Source: Eggerthellaceae bacterium (GTDB lineage: Bacteria; Actinomycetota; Coriobacteriia; Coriobacteriales; Eggerthellaceae). From it: a DNA stretch of 64,000 bases. The notes beneath the pieces are model-generated. The model searched no databases. It worked only from the letters and a program-made list of their open reading frames with translations, and had not been told where the DNA came from. The stretch spans positions 55,398 to 119,397 of the forward strand of contig CAJTDS010000008.1 of NCBI GenBank assembly GCA_910575165.1. Reading direction: 5' to 3'. The position numbers and the translations under genes are program-made. Below are positions 51,704 to 59,298 of this stretch, in pieces. Every line of letters begins with the position of its first letter. The first letter of the stretch is position 1.

Positions 51704-52327
51704 ATGGAATCTTTAATGAACGAGAGCTGTCGTGAATTTGCTGCAGACCTTGCGTCGAAACGCTCGACACCTGGCGGCGGCGGTGCTGCAGCCTTCGCGG
51801 GCGCCTTGGGAACTGCGCTCGGCGAGATGGTCGGTAACTTCACCACGGGAAAGAAGAAGTACGCCGCCTACGAGGAAGATATCCAGCGCCTCCTTGCCGA
51901 GGGGGAGCGCATTCGTCTCAGCCTGCTCGCGCTCGTCGACAAGGATGCCGCGGCGTTCGAACCGCTCTCGCGCGCTTATGGAATTCCAAAAGAGGACCCG
52001 ACGCGCGAAGCGGTGCTCGAGCAGTGCACTATGGATGCCCTGGACGCCCCGCTTGAGATGATGCGCGAAACCTGCAAGGCCATCGAGATGCTCGAGGAGC
52101 TCTCCATCAAGGGCAGCCGTATGCTGATCTCGGACGTCGGTTGCGGTGCTGCCCTTTGTCGGGCGGCCCTTGAGTCCGCAGCGCTCAACGTGTACATCAA
52201 TACGAAGAGCCTCGGCGACCGTACGACCGCCGAGCGGATCGACGACGAGTGCCGCCAGATGCTCGACCGCTATTGCCCCTTGGCTTCGCAAATCGTCGCA
52301 TCCGTGATGAAGGAGCTGCAGCCGTAG
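51704..52327 (+). CDS. fchA: cyclodeaminase/cyclohydrolase family protein, probable methenyl-THF cyclohydrolase
   Basis: A 207-residue all-helical protein of the FTCD cyclodeaminase family (SKRSTPGGGGAAAFAGALGTALGEMVGNFT is the family signature; DVGCGAALCRAALESAALNVYINTKSL near the end). Members hydrolyse 5,10-methenyl-THF to 10-formyl-THF (FchA) or deaminate formimino-THF. Next to a FolD that lacks the cyclohydrolase lysine, the FchA role is favoured. No histidine- or purine-degradation gene is near to support the deaminase role. The ATG at 51704 has AAGGAG 7 nt upstream. Confidence 0.85.
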   Translation: MESLMNESCREFAADLASKRSTPGGGGAAAFAGALGTALGEMVGNFTTGKKKYAAYEEDIQRLLAEGERIRLSLLALVDKDAAAFEPLSRAYGIPKEDPTREAVLEQCTMDALDAPLEMMRETCKAIEMLEELSIKGSRMLISDVGCGAALCRAALESAALNVYINTKSLGDRTTAERIDDECRQMLDRYCPLASQIVASVMKELQP

Positions 52328-52386
52328 CACTGCCGCACTGCCCAGGTGCTCAATCCGCCCGTTTCCAACCTAAAGATCGGAGCTCT

Positions 52387-53250
52387 ATGGCAACGTTGCT
52401 CAAAGGAAAACCTGTAGCCGACGTCCTTACCGAAGAGGTCGCGTCCCGGGTCGACGCCCTTCGTGAGGCCGGCATCGTTCCCACGCTGGCCGTCATCCGC
52501 GTGGGCGCGCGCGAAGACGACCTTTCCTACGAACGCAGTGCGCTTAAGCGTTGTGCCTCCGTCGGCATCGAAACTCGTACGTTCACCCTCGATCAGAATT
52601 GCAGCCAGGAAGAACTCACGGCCGCCATAGCCGCGGTCAACAACGACGACTCGATCCACGGCTGCCTTATGTTCCGCCCGTTGCCCAAGACCCTCGACGA
52701 GATGGCAGCGTGCGACGCTCTCGATCCCGCGAAGGACGTGGACGGCATCACGGCAGGATCGCTGTACGGCGTGTTCTCGGACCAAAACGTCGGGTTCCCT
52801 CCGTGCACGGCCGAAGCCTGCGTACGCCTGATCGAGCACTACGGCTACGACCTCAAAGGCGCCGACGTGGTGGTGGTAGGGCGGTCGCTCGTTATCGGCA
52901 AGCCCGTTGCCATGATGCTCATGGGGCGCCATGCCACCGTGACCATCGCCCACACCAGGACCCGTGATCTTGCAGCCAAATGCAAAGATGCCGACCTTGT
53001 CGTCGTTGCCGCGGGACACATCGGGACCTTGGGGGCAGACGCCGTCCACGAGGGCCTCACCGTGGTAGACGTGGGCATCAACTTCGACGAAGCACGCGGC
53101 AAGCTCGTGGGCGACGCGGATTTCGACGCCGTGGAGCCCGTGGTAGACGCCATCACGCCGGTTCCCGGCGGCGTCGGATCGGTGACCACAGCCGTTCTGG
53201 CGGAACACGTCGTGCAGGCGGCCGAGAGGAGCCACCCGGTCGCAGGCTGA
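52387..53250 (+). CDS. folD: methylene-THF dehydrogenase FolD, predicted to lack cyclohydrolase activity
   Basis: A 287-residue FolD with the NAD(P) motif VVVGRSLVIGKPVAMML and PVPGGVGSVTTAVLAEH. In bifunctional FolD the cyclohydrolase uses Tyr50/Lys54 (YxxxK), Gln98 and Asp121 (E. coli numbering). Here the site reads SYERSALKRC: Tyr48 is kept but the lysine position is Ala52; the Gln position (CLMFRPLP) is Phe96; Asp119 is kept. The protein should still oxidise methylene-THF to methenyl-THF, with the neighbouring FchA-like protein doing the hydrolysis. The ATG at 52387 gives a normal start. Terminator at 53346. Confidence 0.92.
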   Translation: MATLLKGKPVADVLTEEVASRVDALREAGIVPTLAVIRVGAREDDLSYERSALKRCASVGIETRTFTLDQNCSQEELTAAIAAVNNDDSIHGCLMFRPLPKTLDEMAACDALDPAKDVDGITAGSLYGVFSDQNVGFPPCTAEACVRLIEHYGYDLKGADVVVVGRSLVIGKPVAMMLMGRHATVTIAHTRTRDLAAKCKDADLVVVAAGHIGTLGADAVHEGLTVVDVGINFDEARGKLVGDADFDAVEPVVDAITPVPGGVGSVTTAVLAEHVVQAAERSHPVAG

Positions 53251-53345
53251 TGGGTGAGCTAGCGAAGCATCGCCAGTTTTGGCGGCAACCGCAGGCGTCA
53301 ATACTCTTATGATCATGGCCACCCATCAAGCGCTCGGCATGATAC

Positions 53346-53384
53346 AAAGCGGCACCCCTGGAAACCCGGGGGTGCCGCTTTCGA
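53346..53384 (+). terminator. rho-independent terminator of folD
   Basis: AAAGCGGCACCCC (53346-53358) pairs perfectly with GGGGTGCCGCTTT (53369-53381). It ends the C1 cluster; the remainder of 53251-53539 holds no gene. Confidence 0.85.
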
Positions 53385-53539
53385 TATGCGCTTTTGCCCC
53401 AACGCCAGAAACCGCTAATTAGACCCGATGACGTCTGATGCCCAATCGAATAAGGCACTAGGCAGGAAGCTCGTTCGGTTAGAATTTCGGCATGTTTTCG
53501 TGATTTCCGAAAATCACCTTGCGTGAGGTATTGCTCGTG

Positions 53540-53553
53540 ACGTTGCGTAACGT
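53540..53553. promoter_or_regulatory. possible MerR operator
   Basis: ACGTT-GCGT-AACGT is a dyad with 5-bp arms 33 nt before the MerR start. MerR-family proteins bind dyads between -35 and -10; no clear promoter hexamers flank it. Confidence 0.3.
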
Positions 53554-53585
53554 TGTCCAATGGGTCGCAGAAAGGAGGTGCGGCT

Positions 53586-54362
53586 ATGACCCACTACACC
53601 ACCGGAGAGCTCGCGAAGCTCTGCGACGTCACGGTCCGGACCGTGCAGTTCTACGATTCGAAGGACCTTCTCAAACCTACCGATCTGACCGATGGCGGAA
53701 GGCGACTCTATACCGACGAGGACCTGCAGCGCCTTCGGGTGATCTGCTTTTTGAAGGACCTCGGCTTCTCTCTGCAGGACATCGCGGAACTGTTTGGGGC
53801 ATCCGATATGAACGGCATCCTGGAGTTGCTCATCGACAACCAGTCCAAGACGATTTCCCAGAACATAGAAGAGGGGCGAGCGCGGCTCAACCGGATCGAA
53901 GAACTCCGCAAGAATCTCGGGTTCTTCGCCAACATTGATACCGAATCCATTGGCGTCATGGCCGACATCGTGGAAGACAAGAAGAAGCTCAGGGCGGCTC
54001 GCGCCAAGCTGCTCGTTATTGGGTTGATCATGGACCTGCTTTGGCTTCCTGCCCTCATCTACGGCATCCTGTCGGGTGTTTGGTGGCCGTTTGCCATCGG
54101 CATGCTCGCAGCCGTTGTTCTCGGCGTGGCCATTAGCAGTTACTACATGCATCGTGTCGCCTATGTATGTCCCGAGGACCACACAGTGTTCAGGCCTCCC
54201 GCGAGGAAGTTGCTCTTCGCCCGGCACACACCATCGCTTCGCATGCTCACCTGTCCCACCTGCGGTCAGAAGCGCTGCTGCTTGGAGATTTACGCCCCTC
54301 CGGAGAAGCCGAAGGACATGGACGGAACCCTCATTTGGTCGAAGGACGGTGAGAGCCGATGA
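53586..54362 (+). CDS. MerR-family regulator with membrane segment and zinc-ribbon-like tail
   Basis: A 258-residue regulator. Residues 1-70 form the MerR winged helix (YTTGELAKLCDVTVRTVQFYDSK, GGRRLYTDEDLQRL). A coiled segment follows, then two membrane helices (LLVIGLIMDLLWLPALIYGIL and WWPFAIGMLAAVVLGVAISS) and a C-terminal stretch with Cys pairs (YVCPEDHTVF and LTCPTCGQKRCC) that could bind zinc. A membrane-embedded MerR is unusual. The ATG at 53586 has AAAGGAGGT upstream. It overlaps the next gene by 4 nt (ATGA), so the two are translationally coupled. Confidence 0.85.
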   Translation: MTHYTTGELAKLCDVTVRTVQFYDSKDLLKPTDLTDGGRRLYTDEDLQRLRVICFLKDLGFSLQDIAELFGASDMNGILELLIDNQSKTISQNIEEGRARLNRIEELRKNLGFFANIDTESIGVMADIVEDKKKLRAARAKLLVIGLIMDLLWLPALIYGILSGVWWPFAIGMLAAVVLGVAISSYYMHRVAYVCPEDHTVFRPPARKLLFARHTPSLRMLTCPTCGQKRCCLEIYAPPEKPKDMDGTLIWSKDGESR

Positions 54363-55291
54363 AGCGGATCCTCATCTTCCTGGGCATCACGTTCGCGCTT
54401 TCCTGGATTTACGAGTTCGCGGTGGTCTACCCGCTCGCAAGCAGCAACGCTTCCCAAGGCGCTTCCGTGGAGACGACGTTCGCCATCGGCGCGGTCATGT
54501 TCTTTCCCGCTATCGGCGTCGTCCTGACGCGCCTGATAACACGAGAGGGCTTTAAGAACTGCGTGATCAAGCCCTATCCCTGGCGCCGGTCTTTGCGTTG
54601 GTTCCTGGTGGCCTGGTTCGGCCCCTCCCTGCTCATCGCCTTCGGCGCCGCTGCGTACTTCCTGCTCTTCCCTGGCGACTTCGATCCCCAAGGGGCGGCC
54701 TTCGCGGCCGCACTCGAGAGTCAGGCCGCCTCCGCCGGCGTGGCGCTCGAGCTGCCGAGCGTTGCAGTCTTGGCAGCCATCCAAATCGCTGTGGGCGTCT
54801 TCCTTGGGCCGCTGCTGAACATTGCTACCACTTTCGGAGAGGAATGGGGCTGGCGCGGTTACCTGATGCCAAAGCTTGCGCACCGTATGCGCATCACGCC
54901 CACGCTGCTGATCAGCGGAGTCGTCTGGGGTCTTTGGCACGCCCCCATCACGGCCCTCAGCCACAACTACGGGCTCGGCTACCCCGGCTGGCCCGTGACG
55001 GGTATCCTCGCGATGTGCGCCTTCTGCGTTGTCTGTGGCATCTTCTTCTCCTATGTGACCATTCGGACGGGAAGCTGCTTGGCGGCGGCATTCGGACACG
55101 GGGCGCTCAACGCCCTCGCCGGGGCCTCCACCATCTTCGCGGTTGCAGGAGTCAGCCCCTTCATAGGCCCGGCGCCCACGGGCATCATCGGAGGATGCGG
55201 TCTCATCATCGTCGCCGTCGTCATGCTGGCCGATCTGCGCAAGCGCGAGAAGGACGGCACCTTGCAAGTGCCTGAGGCAGGATTAGAATAA
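54359..55291 (+). CDS. CPBP-family intramembrane metalloprotease
   Basis: A 310-residue membrane protein with about eight hydrophobic segments. The Abi/CPBP motifs are present: EEWGWRGYLMPKL (EExxxR, catalytic Glu pair), WGLWHAPITAL (FxxxH type) and AAAFGHGALNAL (HxxxN-like). Relatives include the CAAX endoprotease and bacteriocin self-immunity proteins. It overlaps the MerR gene and is probably controlled by it. The substrate is unknown; no bacteriocin gene is adjacent. Confidence 0.88.
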   Translation: MKRILIFLGITFALSWIYEFAVVYPLASSNASQGASVETTFAIGAVMFFPAIGVVLTRLITREGFKNCVIKPYPWRRSLRWFLVAWFGPSLLIAFGAAAYFLLFPGDFDPQGAAFAAALESQAASAGVALELPSVAVLAAIQIAVGVFLGPLLNIATTFGEEWGWRGYLMPKLAHRMRITPTLLISGVVWGLWHAPITALSHNYGLGYPGWPVTGILAMCAFCVVCGIFFSYVTIRTGSCLAAAFGHGALNALAGASTIFAVAGVSPFIGPAPTGIIGGCGLIIVAVVMLADLRKREKDGTLQVPEAGLE

Positions 55292-55402
55292 GAGCGCCCG
55301 CGCCCGCAGCCACAACACGCGCTGCGGGGAGGTGCTACGCTTCGGGTGGGCCGGCTCAGCAGGAATCTCAAGCCGATGTAGCAAGCCCGCAAAGGAGACG
55401 CG

Positions 55403-56047
55403 ATGGCCGACCGACCGATTGCCAACATAGCCGACAACCCCGAGTGGGTTGCCGAGGCTGCGAATTGGTTCTCTGCGAAGTGGGACATTCCCGCGACGGC
55501 GTACGCGGAGAGCATGAAGGAGAGCATCGCCGCGCAAGGCCGCACGGTGCCGCAGTGGTTCATCGTCCGCGGCGGCGAATCCGTTGAAATCCGCAAGGTA
55601 AACGCGAAAGGCGACCCAGAGCTTCTGGGTTCTCTCGTTTCGCTCTGGAGGAAATCGGTCGAGGCCACCCACACCTTCCTTACGAACGACGATATCGAGC
55701 GTATAGCTGGCTACGTGCCGCAGGCCATAGAGAACGTTCGGCAGCTGACCGTAGCTGCCGACACCCGAGGCACGTTGCTGGGCTTCATCGGGGTGGACGG
55801 AGACATCATCGAGATGCTCTTCGTGCATCCTGAAGCTCGCGGCAAGGGGGTGGGCAAGCTCCTGCTGAGCCATGCCGTGAGCGCCTGCGATGCGAACAGG
55901 GTCGACGTGAACGAGCAGAACGAGCAGGCGCGAGACTTCTACGAACGTATGGGCTTCAGAGTGATTGGCCGTTCGGAAACCGACGACGCGGGCGACGCCT
56001 TCCCCATCCTGCACATGCAGCTCGCGCCATCATCCCCGTCCCGCTGA
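55403..56047 (+). CDS. GNAT acetyltransferase with a foreign N-terminal GNAT fragment (chimera)
   Basis: A 214-residue protein with two parts. Residues ~60-208 are a complete GNAT domain (VEIRKVNAKGDPELLGSLVSLWRKSVEATHTFL, then VHPEARGKGVGKLLL, the acetyl-CoA loop, and NEQARDFYERMGFRVIG). Residues 1-58 (IANIADNPEWVAEAANWFSAKWDIPATAY, VPQWFIV) match the beginning of a different GNAT subfamily whose remainder is missing. The junction is in frame, so a recombination or deletion probably fused two genes. The domain should bind acetyl-CoA; the substrate is unknown. RBS AAAGGAGA is good. Confidence 0.8.
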   Translation: MADRPIANIADNPEWVAEAANWFSAKWDIPATAYAESMKESIAAQGRTVPQWFIVRGGESVEIRKVNAKGDPELLGSLVSLWRKSVEATHTFLTNDDIERIAGYVPQAIENVRQLTVAADTRGTLLGFIGVDGDIIEMLFVHPEARGKGVGKLLLSHAVSACDANRVDVNEQNEQARDFYERMGFRVIGRSETDDAGDAFPILHMQLAPSSPSR

Positions 56048-56080
56048 CACGAAAAGCCGTCCAACCGACCCATCCATTAC

Positions 56081-56180
56081 GCGCTCTATCGCCCTCGCAT
56101 ACAAGGACAAGGAGAGCCCGTCCATCGCCGCACGCCGCTTCATGGCGCTGATAGAGAGCCGAGCGGATGCACTTCCCTGA
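56081..56180 (+). pseudogene. remnant of a LysR-family regulator (C-terminal tail)
   Basis: The frame ending TGA at 56178-56180 reads SIALAYKDKESPSIAARRF, then MALIESR, which resembles the last strand and helix of LysR effector domains (ending in a PAARRF-type helix). No helix-turn-helix or other part is found upstream, where the GNAT gene ends at 56047, so it is a fragment left by a deletion. The match is by eye. Confidence 0.4.
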
Positions 56181-56436
56181 TACGCCTTCGGCCGTAACAT
56201 CCCTCTGAGCAAAGCAAGTCGGAGGCGGCGGAAGCACCGCATAGCCGACCAGCGCTAAGGCAGAAATGGCCGAAGCGCACCCCCAAGGACTTGAAGAGCT
56301 GATCTTCTACCGTGGGCGCCAGTTCGAAAGCGTCCGCCAAAGGCCAAGGCGCGTGGAAGGTGTGCACCCAGGCGCAGGCGAGCTGGCAAGCCACCAAGAC
56401 AATCGCGTGGCGCAGCGCAAGATCGATGGCGCTCAT
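56140..56436 (-). CDS. small protein coupled to the XRE regulator, possibly truncated
   Basis: A 98-residue ORF whose ATG (56436) overlaps the stop of the upstream XRE gene (ATGA) and has GGAGGAATCCCT upstream, so translation is credible. The N-terminus has a hydrophobic stretch (AIVLVACQLACAWVHTF); the rest has no recognisable fold and its last residues run over the LysR remnant. It may be the start of a membrane protein cut by the same rearrangement. No family was recognised. Confidence 0.5.
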   Translation of the reverse strand: MSAIDLALRHAIVLVACQLACAWVHTFHAPWPLADAFELAPTVEDQLFKSLGVRFGHFCLSAGRLCGASAASDLLCSEGCYGRRRIREVHPLGSLSAP

Positions 56437-57578
56437 AGGGATTCCTCCTCGTCCATCATCTCCCGGATTAACGATTCGTACCTGGGGTTGCCGCGAAGGG
56501 GCGCCCAGCTCTCGCTCGAGACGACGCCTCCGACGAGTGACGAACGCAGCGATGCGGCCGCTTCGCTTCTCGCCGCCTGCGCCTCTTCGCCGCCCTCCTG
56601 CCACACCAGGTCGTCCACGGCCTGGAAAAGCGGCGGGTTCTGCGGGCTTTCGAACGTCTTGCAGCATTTCTCCAGGTCCTGGGCGAATCGCTCCAGCTCG
56701 TCCATCGCGCGCTCCGTCTCCCCCGATTCCACCAGGCGCGTGGCGAAAGCGATGCGGACGAAAGGCGCAAGCGTCGGCGCAATGGCATCGAAACCCGAAG
56801 GCAGCCAGATGCCCTCGGCAAGAGCCGCGAGCTGCTCGAGGTCCGCCAGGGCAAGGCTCTGGAAGCCGGCCAGAGCCTGGACGCAGCTGGCGGCTTCCAG
56901 AAGCGAGCAGAGCAGCTGGCGCTTGAGCGTCCTCACGCCGGCCTCGGAATCGCCCGCTTTCACCTGCACCCCGGCAAGCGCGACCGCCGCCATGTTGGGC
57001 TTCGCGGCAACCATCCTCTCCACCAGCTCCGCAGCCTGTCCATCCCTTCCCTCGAACGCGAGCAGCATGCAGAGCGTCTGCAGCGTAAGGTCGGCGGAAG
57101 GGCTGCTCGGGTCAAGCTGCAGGGTGCGGCGCAGGAGCCGCTCGGCCAGCTCGGCCACGGGTTGCGCCCCTTCGGCGCCGTCGGGCTCGCCAGCGTCGGC
57201 TAGCTCGATGAACCTCGTGTAGAGCAGCAGCGCCGCCGTTCTCAGCAGCTCCGGATCGGACCAGTACAAGGCCGCTCGATCCTCGGCGTAGTCGCATGCC
57301 CGGCGAAGGTCCTCGGCCAAGAGTTCGGCAAGCTGCCGGCGAGTTTCCTCGAGCACCTCCTCGGTCGCCATCGGCTCATAACCCAGAAGGTCGTCCAAGG
57401 TGATGGAGAAAAGCGAGGCTATCTTCGGTAGAAGGGCGATATCTGGCATGCTCTGGCCGCACTCCCATTTCGAGACGGCGGCCTTGGACACCCCCAAGCG
57501 TCGCGCCAGCTCCTCCTGCGTGAATCGGTTGCGGGAGCGCTCCTCGAGGATGCGCTCCCCTACGGGAATCTGGTTCAT
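56433..57578 (-). CDS. XRE-family HTH regulator with helical repeat domain
   Basis: A 381-residue protein. Residues 5-70 are an XRE/Cro helix-turn-helix (ILEERSRNRFTQEELARRLGVSKAAVSKWECGQSMPD). The rest is helical and Ala/Leu/Glu-rich (ALLLYTRFIELADAG, LAERLLRRTLQLDPSSPSADLTLQTL), consistent with TPR-like helical repeats used for peptide or protein sensing. The ATG at 57578 has AAAGGATT upstream. It is coupled to a small membrane-like protein downstream. Confidence 0.82.
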   Translation of the reverse strand: MNQIPVGERILEERSRNRFTQEELARRLGVSKAAVSKWECGQSMPDIALLPKIASLFSITLDDLLGYEPMATEEVLEETRRQLAELLAEDLRRACDYAEDRAALYWSDPELLRTAALLLYTRFIELADAGEPDGAEGAQPVAELAERLLRRTLQLDPSSPSADLTLQTLCMLLAFEGRDGQAAELVERMVAAKPNMAAVALAGVQVKAGDSEAGVRTLKRQLLCSLLEAASCVQALAGFQSLALADLEQLAALAEGIWLPSGFDAIAPTLAPFVRIAFATRLVESGETERAMDELERFAQDLEKCCKTFESPQNPPLFQAVDDLVWQEGGEEAQAARSEAAASLRSSLVGGVVSSESWAPLRGNPRYESLIREMMDEEESL

Positions 57579-57930
57579 CGGCAATCCTTTCGACTGACTT
57601 CATTATTCCCGCACCGCGAGCCGGCGACAAGCGAGAGGCGTTCGACACCGCATCCCGCCACGTCAACTAGCAGTTGACCGCCGCGCAGACCGACTTCCCG
57701 AAAACGCCGAACAGGAGGTAGGGCGACGAGGGCCCGCAAGCCCCGCCCGAATGGATGCCATCATCCCCGTCCCCTTGGCAGGATTCCCGAAGCGGAGCCG
57801 CCTCTCCCCTTCGCGCTTCTGCCTTCGGGCCTGCGCCGACTCCCATCATACCGCGCCCCGATGACCTTCGGCACCCGGCGACGATGCGCTATACTTCCCT
57901 CATCGCAATAACGAGGCGGAGGGGTTCCAC
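57579..57930. other. non-coding gap before the CapA-like gene
   Basis: 352 nt, no supportable gene. TATACT at 57890-57895 is a likely -10 for the gene at 57931. A 17-mer GCCATCATCCCCGTCCC also occurs downstream of the GNAT gene (near 56028 and 57768), perhaps a trace of the rearrangement in this region or chance. Confidence 0.3.
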
Positions 57931-59298
57931 ATGAGCATACCTTCAGGCACACCATCGGGTCCCGTCCGTCGCACGCCGACGCCCCGCACGAGCCACGGCT
58001 TCGACGGGTCGCCCACCGCCTCGGGGGCGGCGGTGCAGAAGCAGCGAGCCATCCTGTTCGTGGTGGCGCTTCTGGCGATGGCGGCGCTCGTCACCGTCGT
58101 CACCATCGTATCGGCCCAGGCGGACAGCGCGGAAGCACCTGTTGCGGAAGCGGAGGGCCCCGATGCGGAAGGGAGCGCCCAGCCCGAGATCCCGGAGGCC
58201 CGCGTGTCCTTCGTGGCCGTGGGCGACAATCTTCCCGACGACGTCATAGGCCGGTGGGCCGACGCCCAGGCCGGCGACGTCGGCGACGGCACCTACGACT
58301 ACCATGCCATCTACGAGCCGGTGAAGCCCTACGTGGAAGCGGCCGACCTGGCCTACATGAAGCAGGAGACCCACGTAGGCGGCAACGACATCGGGCCTGC
58401 GGGCTGGCCGTCGTTCAACGTCACCGACGAGATGGCCGACGCCGTGGTGGACACCGGCTTCGACCTGGTGGGCTCTGCCACGAACCATTCCTACGACTGG
58501 GGTTACTTCGGCGCGAACGACCACTCCCGCCAGGTGTGGAACGAAAAGCCCGTGGCGTTCGCGGGCACGGCGTCCTCCGAGGCCGAAGCGGCACAGATCG
58601 CCACCGTCGAGAGAGGCGGCATCACCTTCGCGCTTTTGGACTACACCTACGGAGTGAACGGCTACGACCGCTCCGAACTGCCCGAATACGCCGTGAGCTT
58701 CATCGACGACACGCGCATCGCCGCCGATGTGGCCGCCGCCAAGCAGGCTGCCGACGTGGTGCTGGTGGCCATGCACTGGGGCACCGAGAACCAGACCGAC
58801 CCCGACGACGAGCAGCTGCGGCTGGCGAAGCTGTTGGCCGACTTGGAGGTGGACGTGGTGCTGGGGTCGCACCCCCACGTGATCGGCCCGCTCGAGTGGG
58901 TCGAGGGCGAAAGCGGGCACAAAACGCTCGTAGCCTACAGCCTGGGCAACTTCCTGAGCAACCACGAGATTCCCCTTCCCGAGAACGAGCTTGAGGGGAT
59001 GCTCTCCTGCGACTTCGTGCGCGACGCGGGCAGCTCCGACGTGCGTATCGAAAACGTGAGCTGGATTCCCCTGGTCAACCACACCGTTTCCGCGAAGGAC
59101 GCCACCGAGGACGCCGAAGCGGTGGCGGAAACCCACGCCGTCTACGCGCTGCGCGACTACACCCCCGAGCTGGCCTGTGCCCACGACTTCCTTGGCGAGC
59201 TCGACGACCCCATCGCCTGGCTTGCCCAGAAGAGCGCCGAGGTGGTGCACGCCACCGGCAGCGACTTCCCCATCGACGACGGCGCCGAGCAGCGCTAG
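57931..59298 (+). CDS. CapA-family (poly-gamma-glutamate-synthesis-like) metallophosphatase, membrane-anchored
   Basis: A 455-residue protein: ~40 residues of Pro/Thr-rich cytoplasmic head, one membrane helix (AILFVVALLAMAALVTVVTIV), an acidic linker and an outside CapA/metallophosphatase domain (SFVAVGDNLPDD, GSATNHSYDWG, MHWGTENQ, LGSHPHVIGPLEW, YSLGNFLSN), with the Asp/Asn/His metal ligands of the calcineurin-like fold. The CapB/C partners are not present, so the polymer is unknown. The ATG at 57931 follows GGCGGAGGGG. Confidence 0.88.
   Translation: MSIPSGTPSGPVRRTPTPRTSHGFDGSPTASGAAVQKQRAILFVVALLAMAALVTVVTIVSAQADSAEAPVAEAEGPDAEGSAQPEIPEARVSFVAVGDNLPDDVIGRWADAQAGDVGDGTYDYHAIYEPVKPYVEAADLAYMKQETHVGGNDIGPAGWPSFNVTDEMADAVVDTGFDLVGSATNHSYDWGYFGANDHSRQVWNEKPVAFAGTASSEAEAAQIATVERGGITFALLDYTYGVNGYDRSELPEYAVSFIDDTRIAADVAAAKQAADVVLVAMHWGTENQTDPDDEQLRLAKLLADLEVDVVLGSHPHVIGPLEWVEGESGHKTLVAYSLGNFLSNHEIPLPENELEGMLSCDFVRDAGSSDVRIENVSWIPLVNHTVSAKDATEDAEAVAETHAVYALRDYTPELACAHDFLGELDDPIAWLAQKSAEVVHATGSDFPIDDGAEQR

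Noticed and set aside
57667..57849. 60-codon minus-strand ORF upstream of the CapA-like gene
   Set aside because: No ribosome-binding site and no plausible protein composition.
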